Assembly (NCBI RefSeq): GCF_030265065.1
Contig: NC_080412.1
Span: 34,099,001-34,163,000 of the forward strand
Reading direction: 5' to 3'
DNA: 64,000 nucleotides
DNA from: Corythoichthys intestinalis
Lineage: Eukaryota; Chordata; Actinopteri; Syngnathiformes; Syngnathidae
Shown here: in pieces, positions 39,490-52,152 of the stretch
Position numbering within the stretch: position 1 is the stretch's first letter
Layout of the letters: every line of letters starts with the position of its first letter
Position numbers and translations under genes: made by a program
The notes under the pieces: generated by a model
Seen by the model: only the letters and a program-made list of their open reading frames with translations
Databases searched by the model: none
What the model was told of the DNA's origin: nothing

Positions 39490-40538
39490 CAAGGGCGTAG
39501 GTTTGGTCTTAATATTGGTAGGGACGATATAAGAGCATAACCTGCATGTACACTTTTTGCTGCGGACGGGACATTAATAAAACCAAACATATTTGGTGAA
39601 TGGGGGTCAGGGCTACATTTCACACCAATATGAACCTAATAATTGATAGGCTAAATGATTAATGCAAAATAAATCTGTACTGACCTATGCTAACTTTCAC
39701 ATTGCAAAATTATGTCTTTGTTAAATCTAATCAAATAATTTTCTCCATCTTTTTTGAGTGTTAAAGGCAAGTTAACAGATTAATGTGTCAGATTCTTCCA
39801 CTTACTTTAACTAAACGTTATTATTTGTTCGTATTGAGCCCATACATCTAAAAGTTGGTCATTTTTCACCTAAATCAAGAAAAAGATTCTTTCAAATAAT
39901 GTTTTGAACAATATTCTTGAAATAAGAACATTTCTGACAAGTTTTTCTTTTAGAATTAAATATACAAACATTTTCCTTGAAATAGGTCTGTTAAGCCTAT
40001 TTTCAGCTAGCTTTTTTCTTATTTCAAGAAATCTCAGTGAGTAAAATCGACTTGAAGAACTAGCAGTAGTGAAATTAGTGGTGTGTTCCCCACCTCCACA
40101 ACTTTGACGTCTTTTTACATGACTTACAGTGGCTGCTGCTGGCAGAAAAAAACTTCTAATATCCCTCGTCTTTGAAGAGGGCGGGGGAGGCGGTATGTTG
40201 TATTTCTGTCGGGCTGTGAATGGGTGTGTGTGTGGGGGGGGGTCAATTCATCAGCCAATCAAACATGCGTTTTAGGGGAAAAAATGGACTGGCACATTCA
40301 GCGAGTGAAAAGGGGTCAGTGTAAGTCTGAACATAAAGTACTGTAATTCACTTAATAATAGTAGGATCAATTATATCCTTACAACATATAGGAGGGATAG
40401 ATAGGAAGAAATGACCTATAGAACTGAAGTCATTATATAATGCAAATAAGGTTGCTTAAAAGTTGGTGGGATAATATGAGAATCCTGAAAAGTTGGTAGT
40501 GTTATGTCCCACCGTCCCTATGGAAACCTACGCCCTTG
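39490..40538. mobile_element. Non-autonomous hAT-type element, caagggcgtaggttt ends
   Basis: Inverted ends 'caagggcgtaggttt' and 'aaacctacgcccttg' are flanked by an exact 8-bp duplication gagttgag (39482-39489 and 40539-40546). The inner ends keep 'tggtagggac' and 'gtccctatgg'-like words. No transposase ORF. Confidence 0.9.
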
Positions 40539-41041
40539 GAGTTGAGAAGCACTTCGAATGAAGTGTCTTTTATTTAACAAAATTAGAGGAATATCTTAAC
40601 ATCAATATTATATAGGGGAGAGCAGGGTTGGTTGTTGCATGAGTTTGTTGTAACACATGCCATAACTCCACCATCAAAGGGTTAGGGTTAGGGTTAGTGA
40701 TAATTACGCCCATAAAAAGTACCTGCCACCACTGTGTTTCAGACATTGAAAAGCTTTTGGTCAATGTGTTGATGTTAATTTCTGGACTCAATTCAATTTT
40801 GTGTTGAATAGGGTCTACCTCTAAAAGAGCTCTTAAGTGCAAATAATTTGTTGTTTCGGTTGTTTTATTCTGTTGAAGTAATATTGTAAACCTGTTCTTT
40901 TATGTAAACCTGCTCTAATCTAACAATAATATAATTTATTTTTTTAATGTTAGTCGTTTAGTTTGGGGGAAAAAAACTTAAAATTCGTATTTTTAAAGTA
41001 AAAATTAAATGTGGCAAACAACTCCATAGTGTGTGACAGTC

Positions 41042-42874
41042 AGATGTGGGTAGAATAGGCAAAAAATTTACTCAATTAAGAGTCACGTTACTACAAAATA
41101 ATATTACAAAAGTAACAGTAGTCATCCAAAAATTGTACTCAAGTACAAGTAAAAAAAAATGTTCCAGTGAAAAGAATACTTTGAATAGTGAATACTTCCT
41201 TCATAGTTACTAGTATGAATTTAAAGTATTTTCCGTGGTCAATGGGTTCCAAATAAAAAGTGGATGAGAGGTTTAGGTCCGCGCTTTCGATTCATGTTGA
41301 GGGCAGTGCTCTATGTCAAATACCTAATTTCTTACAGTGCTTTAAAGACGCCACATGATTGAACAGGCTAGCGTGATCATAGAACGGCAAGCTTGCGTTA
41401 AATTGGTATAATAGAGTCATTTGATTATTGTTGTGATTAGAGCTGAAACGAATACTCGAGCAACTCGAGTAACTCGAGTTTAAAAACTGATCCGAGTAAT
41501 TTTATTCACCTCGAGTAATCGTTTATTTTTACAGCTCTAAGCATCACGTTTCGCTCGGACTACTTTTAATGCGGGACGTCACGTGCGTAGAGGAAGAAGC
41601 AATAAAAAAATATAAAAAACATTTCCGCAGCCGACAGCCGCTCCAAACTACGCTGACGTTGCTAAAAACTAGCCCGCATGATGTTAAGTTGGTTGCAGGT
41701 AGCATCTGAGGAGTCTCATAGAGATCACATGTATGTTGAACTAGATGCAATGTGCTAGACTCGGCCGCGTCTGGGCAGCGTTAATAAACAGCGGCCATCT
41801 TAAAGCAGTAGAGCGCTAAGCGCTAATAAAGAGCGCTAAGCGCTAAAAAATAAGATTAACGTTACAGTCTGAGTCACTAACTCACGTAACGTTAGCCCTG
41901 CGGAGGGCTAGGTTTCTATTAATTATGACCACTTTCGATGCGTGGCTAACGTGTCTTACATACAGGCTTTAACATAACATAGCTTTGTGGAGTGATAAGG
42001 GTGTAAAATAAAAACTCAATAATGCTAACTATCAATTTTAGCTTAGTAGTCATTGCTGGATAAAACACCAAGTAGCACTGGTCCCTAATGTGCTCCAATC
42101 CAGCCTGTATCATACATTTATCTTGAACACTGCAAAAACATAAAATCCTATCAGGACTTACAGTTTAGAGTAGCGTAAAACTTAACTAGAACTTAAAAAT
42201 GGCTTGACACAAATAGAAATTCAATTGAAACAGGTGGGGAAAAATCCTAACTTTTAAGTGATGTGTGTTATCAAGCGTAATGACATTTTTAGGTATAAAT
42301 ATATATATATATATTTTAATAATATCTAAAGGTTTTTTGAGTGAAAGCAGTGAATTTGTCTTTTTTTTAATTCTAGTTACATCTGAGATGCAATTGTTGG
42401 CTGTTTTCAACAATATACATCGAAAATAAAGACATTGATTGACTGAAAATGGTTCAAGAGTAGATGAAATGTCTTGTTTTCTCATGTATATTTATAATTT
42501 CTCTTCACCTAAAAATATATTTGTTTTATCCGATTACTCGATTAATCGATAGAATTTTCAGTCGATTACTCGATTACTAAAATATTCGATAGCTGTAGCC
42601 CTAGTTGTGATGTCTCATTGGTGAAATTGGTAGAGCTACCCTTGGCATCGCTGGCAAAAACAATAATAAATCTAATACGTAGAACAAAGGAAAAATGTAA
42701 TGACTCTTGTTTAGCCCAAAGAAGTGGAGTAAGAGTAACGTTTTTTCTTCACAAATCTACTCAGGTAAATGTAAAAAGAATGGCTTAGTAAAACTACTCA
42801 TAGATGTACATTTTTCTCAAAAAGTTACTCAAGTAAATGTAACGAAGTATATGTAACGCGTTACTACCCATCTG
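41042..42874. mobile_element. hAT-type element, family A, reverse orientation
   Basis: It starts 'agatgtgggtagaataggca' and ends 'cgcgttactacccatctg'. Flanks tgtgacag and ggtgacaa match at six of eight positions, a decayed duplication. Its 'ttactcaagtaa' words are family A sequence. It is interrupted by the family B hAT at 41438-42603. Confidence 0.8.
41438..42603. mobile_element. hAT-type element, family B, nested in family A
   Basis: Reverse-oriented copy beginning 'tagagctgaaacgaatactc' and ending 'ttcgatagctgtagcccta'. It is flanked by an exact 8-bp duplication gttgtgat (41430-41437 and 42604-42611). Without it the flanks rejoin into normal family A sequence. No transposase. Confidence 0.92.
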
Positions 42875-42911
42875 TGGTGACAACTGATAATAAATCCGTT
42901 TTTTTTTTTTT

Positions 42912-44532
42912 AACGTATTTTCCGTACTATAAGGCGCACTTAAAAGCCTTCAATTTCTCAAAAGCCAACAGCGCGTCTTATAAGCCGATGCTTCATATAT
43001 ATATCGATCAATAATGATTAATCATGGCATGACAGTCCCTTTAGCAATGCTCCATCTAGTGAATGCATAACGCACCACCAAACACTACTACTACTACTAC
43101 TACTGCGCCTTATACTGCGGTGCGCCCTATATATGCAGAGGCGCAGGAAGTGGGGTGCTGAGGGCACCCTCTGGTGTTGGGGAGTCTGTGTGTGTTATAG
43201 ATAAATAAATAAAACATTGAAACAATAGCATATTTAACTCAGCACAACCTGACACTTTGTTTTCTCCCAGGTCACGTTGGATAAGGCGCTAGTGGAACTG
43301 AAAATTTACCTGTTGACAGAGGAGGCGTTTATATGGCGCAAAAACAAATAAGCGATTTTTTTCTTCACAAAAACAGCGAAATTTTCGAAAATTCAATTTG
43401 AGGTCGGAAATGAAGATGATTATGATAGTTTATAATAGTGCCCAGTAAGGCTGCATCTATCGATTATTTTAGTTGTCGATTAATCGATGAACTACTCTGT
43501 TCGAATAATCGAGTAATTGGATAAGGAACATAAAAAATTTAAATATTTGACTTGAGCTCTGCAACCCTCGTGAGGAAAAGCGGCATGGAAAATGAATGAA
43601 TGAATGAATGACTTGAGCCTCAAACGTTATAAAAAACATAAATAAATGAGGATATACGTACAACAAAAGAACTATTGGCTAACGTACATTGCAAAAGTCA
43701 GCTAGTTTAAATGCTATAAAATGCCAACGTGTTTTTACAATGCTCTTTACAAATAGCTCAAACACATATTCCCACAAAAAATGGCTAAATATACCTTAAA
43801 CTAAATTCCAAATGCATTTAAAAAAACATTAGCTCAAACAAAAACTTGGTTGGTCTTAACAGGGAGCAGCTGGAAGTCACACCAGCCATTAAATGCCTAA
43901 TGAAGAGAAAAAAAACATATATAAGTCGCACCGGAGTATAAGTCGCATTTTGGGGGGAAATTTACTTGATAAAATCCAACACATAGAACAGATATTTCAT
44001 CTTGAAAGGCAATTTAAAATAAAAATACAATATAGAACAACATGCTGAATAAGTGTACAGTATGATAATGTTATATGATGCATGAACAACAAAATGCGAA
44101 CGTGGCCGGTGTGGTAACGTGGCCATAGCTATTAAGAGTTATTCAGATAACTATAGCATAAAGAACATACTAACAAGTTTACCAAACCATCAGTGTCACT
44201 CCAAAATACCAAAATAACATGTGAAATGATATAATAATGTGTTAATAATTTCACACATAAGTCGCACCCCCAACCAAACTATGAAAAAAAAAACTGCGAC
44301 TTATAGTCTGAAAAATACGTTAAGTACTTAAACTATCCAGCATACGTGTGTACTGCCATTGCGCACTTCCTGTATGGAGAAAAAAACGCGAGCATGACAA
44401 ATTTGGACCGAAACGGCTGTTTTGGGATGGTGAAAAACAAAACAAGCACCCCCTGCATTGCGTAACTTCCAGCACCCCTGTATATATACCCCTTATACTC
44501 TGATGCACCTGATTGTGTGGAAAATACGGTAA
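42912..44532. mobile_element. MITE-type TIR element (acgtattttccgtactataa) with nested fragments
   Basis: The left end 'aacgtattttccgtactata' pairs with the right end 'gtgtggaaaatacggta'. Inside are a truncated family B hAT fragment (about 43447-43880, 'aaggctgcatctatcgatta') and another related element at about 43918-44322 ('aagtcgcaccggagtataag' against 'gcgacttatagtctgaaaaa'). An (ACT)n run lies at 43083-43104. No ORF. Confidence 0.65.
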
Positions 44533-44657
44533 ATGAAAGGATGTAAAATACAAGCCAAGATATTAAATGTCCCTGTAATATATGAATGATTATGGATATG
44601 TTATTTGGAAGATACTCATAAAATAAAATAAAAATGTGACAACCAACCCTGCTCTCC

Positions 44658-45547
44658 ACTATCGGACGAATTCTTCACAAACCGTCTTAAACAGCATCCT
44701 AAAAAGTTCTCAGTATCCTTGTTCATTTCCAGTCTAGTAAGTGTATTACCGCCGCTAAATTGTAACTACTCGGAAAGAATCAAGATTTGTAAAAACCTGA
44801 CGCAATCAAAAAAAACGCGTCGGTAATGGAGACTCAATTCAGATGGTAGTATGTCTGAGTCTCCCAGGAAATCGCTGACTGCTTTGCCCGGCTGCATTAA
44901 TTGGTCCACTGAGGGATTCCTGTTTGCGCATCTTAAGAGAAAACCAAGGTGTCGTTCATGACAGCACTTAAGCATCCCTCATTCCAAGATTCAAAAAAGC
45001 ACTTTTTTCTCAGTACCGACCGCTAATCTGTAGTAACTATGGATTAGGCCCAAAATAAGGATGCCAGACACAAGCCTCATTCGTTGTGTAAAATGGCAGA
45101 AGTCAGAAGAGTACATGCTGCATGCCAAGTGCACGTATGGCAAGTTAGTGGGGGTTACACCATCCTTTCATCATCAGCGCTCTCACAATTTATTGTCCTC
45201 AACTTTTGCCACACTTTGAACATACCATCAAAACAAAAAGCACCGATGTCAACGGTACATGTGCTTTTGCTTTTATTTAGTGTCTCTATTTGAAAAGTAA
45301 TACATTTTACAGTATATCCATGATGTGGTAAAATAAAAGACATCACTGCCTTCAATTAAAATTTTGTATCGAAAAATGATTCGAACAAGAATGAAAGAGC
45401 TTTAAAATGCTTCGCAGTGTCGAACAGGTGTGTAATTGTCTTAAATATTATTTCAGTGTTTTAGTGTAAAATCACTTTTTTATTTGTAACAAACTGTTAC
45501 ACACATAAGACTGAATGACAAATTTACTCCTAAGGAAAAAAAAAACA
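44658..45547. other. Unassigned intergenic sequence
   Basis: I see no ORF with recognisable domains, no TIR pairs and no RNA gene here. The short ORFs at 44766-44975 and 45084-45293 look random. Confidence 0.5.
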
Positions 45548-47410
45548 TACCATAATTTTCGGACTATAACGCGCACCTGACTGTAAACCGCCACCCATCA
45601 AATTCAACACAAAAACGGCATTTGTTCATCGATAAGCCACACTTGACTATAAGCCGCAGCTGTCCTTACTGTAATATTGGATATTTACACTAAAATATAT
45701 TAACCAAGTAACACTTTATTTGACAGCGGCATCATAAGACCAAATGAATCACAATGAAGCTTCATTGCTTCAAGAAGCTTCATTTGGCCATCACTGCTCC
45801 CCTGGGGGACACAGTCAACCTCTGCTGCCACCTGCTGTCAATGCTTTTGTTTTCCAACATGCCTCCTAGCATGCATTGCAGTGCTACAGATATAAATTAC
45901 AATCAAAACTCATGTTCTGTGCTAATTATATCTTCATTTACTCTTCCAGTTGTTTCATTAATTGCTAGCTCTGGTATTTTTAACACTTTATTTGACAGTG
46001 GCCCATAGACTTCATAATTATATTGACGGGACAGATTCCCCAGACCCTGCGGCACGCCTTTGCATAGGGGGCCATCCCACACCCCGCTTCAGTTATTGGT
46101 TGTCGGCCTTAGTTCTTCTCAAACACATGCAGCGACCCAACGCCGGATTCAGGTTGAAAAAGTACAAAAGCTGTATCGCATACAAACAAGAAGGATTGTC
46201 TCAGGAGGGATTTGTTCGAGGATTCAAAGTAATTATTATATTTTTCGTACCATGCATGCATTTTGAAATGTGAAAAAATCAGGTGGAGAAATTAGACGCT
46301 ACAGCATTGGCATTATACTTCGCAATATTTACGTAAAATGAATGCTAATTGCCCGTTTTTTTGCTTTTAATCAAGAATCAAGACTGTTTTACGTCCATAT
46401 CTGTAAAGAATTTGGGGATTTAATCATTTATTCACAAGAATTTCAACGTAAAAAACTCTGTGGCGATAAGGCAGTGCCACAGTGGCTTAAAGACTAGCAG
46501 CACATTCGACATATTTACGTAAAATAAATGATAACTGCCTGTTTTCTGGGGGGTTTTTTTTGCTTTTAACCAAGAATCAAGACTGTTTTACGTCTATATT
46601 TATAAAGAATTCAGGGATTTAAGCATTTATTCACGGCCCCGCGCCCTATGTCCCGTCAATACATTATGAAGTCTGAGAGTGGCCCCATATGCTAATTGCC
46701 CATTTTTTTTTTTTTTTTTGCTTTTAATCTAGAATCAAGACTGTTTTACGTCTATATCTATAAAGGATTCAGGGATGTAAGCATTTTTTCACAAGAATTT
46801 CAACGTAAAAAGCTCTTTGTGGCTATAAGGCGGCGCCACAGTGGCTTAAATACTAGCAGCACATTCAATATATTTACGTAAAATAAATGCTAACTGCCCG
46901 TTTTTTTGCTTTTAACCAAGAATTGAGACCATTTTACGTCCATATTTATAAAGAATTCAGGGATTTATGCATTTATTCACAGCCCTGTGCCCCATGTCCC
47001 GTCAATACATTATGAAGTCTAAGAGTGGCCCCATAAAACTGTCATAAGACCGTCATAATTATGACAGGAGACTGCCATGAGCATTAATGAATGCTTATGA
47101 CAGATGTCATTTTGTGTCACCGGCAAATTATCCCACTTTTGAATGGATGTAAAAGATCCGAGCTGGACATAAATGGAGTTAAGTGACATTATTTGCCAGA
47201 TGACACTTAATGACATCTATCATAAGTGTTCATTAATGCTCATGATAGTTTCATATTATCATTATGACGGTTTTATGGCAGTCTTATGACACCGCTGTCA
47301 AATAAAGTTTTACCTATTAACCCAAATAAATCAACCGGCACAGGAGTATAAGCCGCAGGATTCAAAACGAGGGGAAAAAAGTAGCGGCTTATAGTCCAAA
47401 AATTGCGGTA
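45548..47410. mobile_element. Triple-nested TIR elements
   Basis: Outermost ends: 'taccataattttcggactat' and 'atagtccaaaaattgcggta' (45548-47410). Next: 'acactttatttgacagcggc' and 'gctgtcaaataaagttttac' (about 45712-47311). Innermost: 'cttcataattatattgacgg' and 'ccgtcaatacattatgaag' (about 46003-47035). The inner part has a roughly 345-base tandem duplication (46346-46686 and 46690-47033), each unit ending in the same 'tgtcccgtcaatacattatg' edge. The ORF at 45962-46273 has no domain I recognise. Confidence 0.7.
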
Positions 47411-47844
47411 ATTGAAAAGCAAATTCCACAATTATGCTTGTGTTTCCCCCAATCCACTATTTGACCGAGCCAAATTTACTTTAAAACTTGCTGCACGCAA
47501 CAAGGAGAAAAAAAGGTCCCATTGGGTCTGGAGGTGTCTCTTGTAACACTCAGTGAAACCCCAGAGACTAAACGTCTGTCACTTTTTCGTTTTACACAGA
47601 CAATATTCAGTCATCACAATCCATGCACACGACATAACACGTAACAGTAGTACAATTGTGACACAAGTTTATATCCTCCCCCGCCCCTTATTTTATCAGT
47701 AAAAATAATACTTGCACAGCAACTGTCTATTGAAGATTAAAATACAGGTCACACAATGCATAAACCTTGGCTATGCTGTGGTCACAACTCCTGTTGAGAA
47801 GGAAAATAATCAATATCTTACGATAAATTCACCATTCTAATATA
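47411..47844. other. Unassigned intergenic sequence
   Basis: No gene, repeat pair or RNA feature is recognised in this 430-base stretch between two transposons. Confidence 0.5.
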
Positions 47845-49815
47845 CAGTGGGGCAAAAGTATATTTAGTCAACCACTAATTGTGCAAGTTCTCCCACTTGA
47901 AAATATTAGAGAGGCCAGTAATTGTCATCATGGGTAAACCTCAACCATGAGAGACAGAATGTGGGGGAAAAAAACAGAAAATCACATTGTTTGATTTTTA
48001 AAGAATTTATTTGCAAATCATGGTGGAAAATAAATATTTGGTCAATACCAAAAGTTCATCTCAATACTTTGTTATGTACCCTTTGTTGGCAGTAACGGAG
48101 GCCAAACGTTTTCTGTAACTCTTCACAAGCTTTTCACACACTGTTGCTGGTATTTTGGCCCATTCCTCCATGCAGATATCCTCTAGAGCAGTAATGTTTT
48201 GAGGCTGTCATTGGGCAACACGGACCTTCCTCCACACTTCCATGGGGTTGAGATCTGGAGACTAGCTTGGCCACTCCAGGACCTTTAAATGCTTCTTACG
48301 AAGCCACTCCTTTGTTGCCCTGGCTGTGTGTTTGGGGTCATTGTCATGCTGAAAGACCCAGCCATGTCTCATTGTCACGTCTCGGAAGTCTTGTTAATGT
48401 TTTGTGTTGATTCATGTCAGATTCTTTTATTTTGGTAGTGGCGTGTCTCCTAGAGTTAACTTTACTTCCTGCCCTTGCCAATCAGGCTGATTGCGTCCAC
48501 CTGTGACCCTCTGTATAAATAGCCTGCTTCTAACCTAGCCCAGTGTCTGTTTGTCTGCTATCCTGCCGTGTCCTTGTGTAAGCCCCTTTTTGAGAACGAG
48601 TCATGTTTTTGAACCAATGCCTTTTTTTTTCTAGTGAAATCTACTCACTTGATTGATGTCCAGCTGTTGCTGTGAATTTTTGTTGATTACTGTCCAGCCG
48701 ATGCTGTGAATTTTTGTAAACTTCCTTTTTTTGAACTTTATTAATCTTTGTTTGGATTGAACTGTCGAGCATTTGGGTCCTTTAGTGCATCCTTGTCACT
48801 CATCTTCAATGCCCTTGCCGATGAAAGGAGATTTTGTCTCAAAATCTCTCGATACATGGCCCCATTCATTCATTCCTTTACACAGATCAGTCGTCCTGGT
48901 CCCTTTGCAGAAAAACCGCCCCAAAGCATGTTCTTTCCACCCCCATGCTTCACAGTGGGTATGGTGTTCTTCGGATGCAATTCAGTATTCTTTCTCCTCC
49001 AAACACAAGAACCTGTGTTTCTACCGAAAGTTCTATTTTGGTTTCATCTGACCATACACATTCTCCTAATCCTCCCTTCTGGATCATCTAAATGCTCTCT
49101 AGCGAACCGCAGACGAGCCTGGACGTGTACTTTCTTCAGCAGGGGGACATGTCTGGCAGTGCAGGATTTGAGTCCCTGGCGGTGCATTGTTTTACTGATA
49201 GTAGCCTTTGTTACTGTGGTCCCAGAACTCTAGGTCATTCACTAGGTCCCCCAGTGTGGTTCTGGGATTTTTTCCCACTGTTCTTATCATTTTGACGCCA
49301 CGGGGTGACCTCTTGCATGGAGCCCCAGATCGTGATTATCAGTGGTCTTGTTTTTCTAATAATTGCTCCCACAGTTGCAGATTCAGTCTTACCAGCCTGG
49401 TGCAGGTCTACAATTTTGTCTCTGGTGTCCTTCGACGGCTCTTTGGTCTTGGCCATAGTGGAGTTTGGAGTGTGACTGACTGAGGTTGTGGACAGGTGTC
49501 TTTTATACCGATAATAAGTTAAAACAGGTGCCATTAATACAGGTAACGAGTGGAGCCTCGTTAGACCTCGTTAGAAGTTAGACCTCTTTGACAGCCAGAA
49601 ATCTAGCTTGTTTGTAGGTGACCAAATACTTATTTTCCACTCTAATTTGGAAATAAATTCTTTAAAAATCAAACAATGTGATTTTCTTTTTTTTCTTCCA
49701 CATTCTGTCTCTCACGGTTGAGGTTTAACCATGTTGACAATTACAGGCCTCTCAAATCTTTTCAAGTCAGAGAACTTGCACAATTGGTGGTTGACTAAAT
49801 ACTTATTTACCCTAC
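47845..49815 (-). mobile_element. Tc1-like transposon, family I, interrupted by a solo LTR
   Basis: The left TIR is 'cagtggggcaaaagtatatt' after TA at 47843-47844. The right end is mutated (acttatttaccctac). Transposase on the minus strand is broken: the N-terminal part (49235-49534, [18 protein letters not shown]) has lost an internal stretch of the helix-turn-helix, and the C-terminal part is split by the 426-base insertion at 48373-48798. It is the most decayed of the three family I copies. Confidence 0.88.
48373..48798 (+). mobile_element. Solo LTR, probably Ty3/Gypsy-type (fossil)
   Basis: It starts TGTCACG and ends TTGTCA, with a 5-bp duplication ctcat at 48368-48372 and 48799-48803. 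The family I Tc1 sequence rejoins cleanly across it. The promoter-like word 'gtataaatag' supports an LTR. No internal retroelement genes remain, so this is a recombination relic. The Gypsy assignment rests on the 5-bp duplication only. It is younger than the Tc1 it sits in. Confidence 0.75.
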
Positions 49816-50377
49816 ATTATTAGATGTTTGGAAGCACTTTATCACTGAAGGAGTACAGTATCTTTGTGTCCTACACTGGGTGGGAGTCATTTGTAAGTCA
49901 GTCAGAGATTACCAAATTTTGCTACTATACTCTGTAACCCCCCCGACACTCAGTCCAGGGTTCAGTTAAGAACGCCGTTGTGTTTCCTTATCAACCTGTC
50001 CAGATTTCTAATGTCATCAGCTGCTACTGTTCAAGCAGACCACTGTCTAGGAAATGAAGTCATAGAATGTCATCAGGACCTTCGTGTTGCAAACACCCTG
50101 ACCTGATGTAACTTGTGGGCTTAAATTATGTGATGTACTTTGTTAAACAAGATATCTTTGGAGGGGAACTCTGTTTAATCTTAAATTCGGGGCCTGCCGC
50201 TGCTCGACACAGATTAAATGAACATGTTACCGTAATTTCCCAAATATAAAGCGCACCCGTGTGTAACGCGCACCCCAACTTTACCTGTAAAATCGAGGGA
50301 AAATTCTTGTACTCATGTCTAAAGCACACCCTAATTTTAGCACCAATAGATATGAGTCTCGTGTCAAATATATTTAT

Positions 50378-50423
<46 letters not shown>
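49816..50423. other. Unassigned sequence with MITE fragment and AT microsatellite
   Basis: 'taccgtaatttcccaaatat' at 50229 begins a fragment of the MITE group with 'taaagcgcaccc' words. No matching right end is found before the (AT)n run at 50380-50423. No gene. Confidence 0.5.
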
Positions 50424-50426
<3 letters not shown>

Positions 50427-50503
50427 TGGGGAGAACAAGTATTTGATACACAGTCAATGGGAAAACCCATTGGCAGTGTATCAAATACTTGTTCTCCCCA
50501 CTG
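50424..50503. repeat. 80-bp palindromic foldback of Tc1-type ends
   Basis: 'cagtggggagaacaagtatt' at the left and 'aatacttgttctccccactg' at the right are exact inverted ends flanked by TA. The arms run almost to the centre 'gggaaaaccc'. It has no internal region. It sits in an (AT)n tract. The left-truncated relative is at 17550-17618. Confidence 0.92.
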
Positions 50504-50520
50504 TGTATATATATATATAT

Positions 50521-51117
50521 TAGGGCTGTCAAACGATTAAAATTTTTAATCTAGTTATTTACAGCTTAAAAATTAATTAATCGTAATTAGTCGCAATTCA
50601 AACCACCTATAAAATATGCCATATTTTTCTGTAAATTATTGTTGGAATGAAAAGATAAAACACAAGACTGATATATACATTTAACATACGGTACATAAGT
50701 ACTGTATTTGTTTATAACAATAAATCAACAAGATGGCATTAACATTATTAACATTCTCTTAAAGCAATCCACTTGTAGTTCTTAAAAGATAAATGTTAGT
50801 ACAAGTTATAGAAATTTTATATTAAAACCCATCTTAATGTTTTTGTTTTATTAAAATTTGTAAAATTTTCAATCAAAAAATAAACTAGTAACTCGCCATT
50901 GTTGATGTCATTACACCATGCTCACTCCCCAAACCCATAAAATCATTTTGACCCAAGCGCCAGCAGAGGGCGCCAAACAACAAAAAACGTAACAAGCGGA
51001 CATTACACTGCTGTCATTTTAATCTGAGCGGGGTTTGTGAGTTAATTGCGTCAAATATTTTAACGTGATTAATTTAAAAAATTAATTACCGCCCGTTAAC
51101 TCAATAATTTTGACAGC

Positions 51118-51122
<5 letters not shown>
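50521..51122. mobile_element. Non-autonomous TIR element, tagggctgtcaaacgatta
   Basis: Inverted ends 'tagggctgtcaaacgatta' and 'caataattttgacagccctta'. Both flanks are (AT)n, so a target duplication cannot be read. The body has 'cgccattgttgatgtcatta'. Fragments of the same family lie near 17935-18345 and 23400-23620. Confidence 0.75.

Positions 51123-51178
<56 letters not shown>
51120..51178. repeat. (AT)n microsatellite
   Basis: About 29 AT units directly right of the TIR element at 50521-51122, matching the AT tract on its left side. The element probably inserted into, or seeded, this microsatellite. Confidence 0.95.
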
Positions 51179-51182
<4 letters not shown>

Positions 51183-51669
51183 CACTATTACACAATATTT
51201 ATATAATATATCGTGTACGTGTTATATAATATTTAACATTATATTATAACATTATAATATTAACATTATTTAATTACCCAGCGGTAAAACAGGTGGAAAC
51301 ATTAGCTTGAGCATCCATGTATATTAACCACCGCATGGCCAAAAGAACAAAAATAACTTGATGTTTCCGCAGAATTTCACTTTTGCATTGCACAGCTTGC
51401 AAACTTTTATTTGGGGGCGGGGGGGGGGGGGCTGTCCTGTTCAGCTGCTTGACACAGAGAATGGGTGTCCTATGGGTCTGAACTAGTGCTGCAACGATTA
51501 ATCGATTTAACTCGAGTATTCGATTGCAAAAAAAAAAATCTTAAATCATCTCTATAAAAAATATTTTAAAATCTTTATGTTGGTCTTCCCAAGTTCTCTA
51601 TTTATCGTCTGCAACTTGTTTAAAATGCTGCTGCTCGATTTTTAACCCAGACTTGAACATATAATTTCC

Positions 51670-51909
51670 GTGCTGTCATCGCTCCACTGGCTGATGTATT
51701 GTTCTCAATCTAAAGAAAAGTTGTATGAGTGGCCGAAGGATAGCAGGGCACGTAAATGGACATCTTTCGTTCGCACGAAGCAAATGAATTTCACACCATC
51801 ATCGAGTTGTGTTCTCTGCTACAAACACTTCGAAGATGCCTGCTTCCTCAACCGGTCTGCTTATGATCAAGGATTTGCCAAAAAGTGTGATTTTTGGGTA
51901 GATGACTGA
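51670..51909 (+). pseudogene. THAP-domain gene fragment inside a transposon
   Basis: The frame reads LYEWPKDSRARKWTSFVRTK, then a CVLCYKHFEDACF motif. This is the second half of a THAP zinc finger (W, then C-x2-H-F as the last ligands). The first cysteine pair normally found near the N-terminus is not seen, so the fold is incomplete. The frame stops soon after at WVDD. THAP domains occur in P-element-type transposases and in host THAP genes, and I cannot say which donated this piece. Confidence 0.6.
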
Positions 51910-52152
51910 TGACTTTGTCAAAGCAGAGCTGCCAACTATTGTGGAATGAACAGTAAAAGGTAGCGACGTTAGCCGAAAGGTAACTCGAGCCAAAACCCCG
52001 ATTGTGTTGTGGAATGAACAGTAGACGCTAGCGACGTTAGCCGAAAGCTAACTCGTGGCAATTCCCGATCATAGTTGTATTGAGTTCATTTTGCCTACAC
52101 TTATAAATTCGTCAAAACCTTTCTTTTATCCTAGGCAATAGTCGGTGGTTTA

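Larger units (their letters stand above)
40617..44657. mobile_element. Outer TIR element ggagagcagggttggttgt, containing nested elements
   Basis: The left end 'ggagagcagggttggttgtt' and the right end 'gacaaccaaccctgctctcc' are inverted repeats about 4 kb apart. Between them lie the hAT nest at 41042-42874 and the MITE nest at about 42912-44532. Subtracting these leaves under 700 bases of the outer element itself. I could not find a clear target duplication. The body includes 'gggttagggttagggtta' at 40679-40696. Confidence 0.7.

Noticed and set aside
40679-40696. Three TTAGGG-type units, possible interstitial telomere
   Set aside because: Only three units inside a transposon. Too short to indicate a chromosome fusion or telomere.
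45962-46273. 103-residue ORF as a host gene exon
   Set aside because: It lies inside nested TIR elements between 45712 and 47311 and has no recognisable domain.
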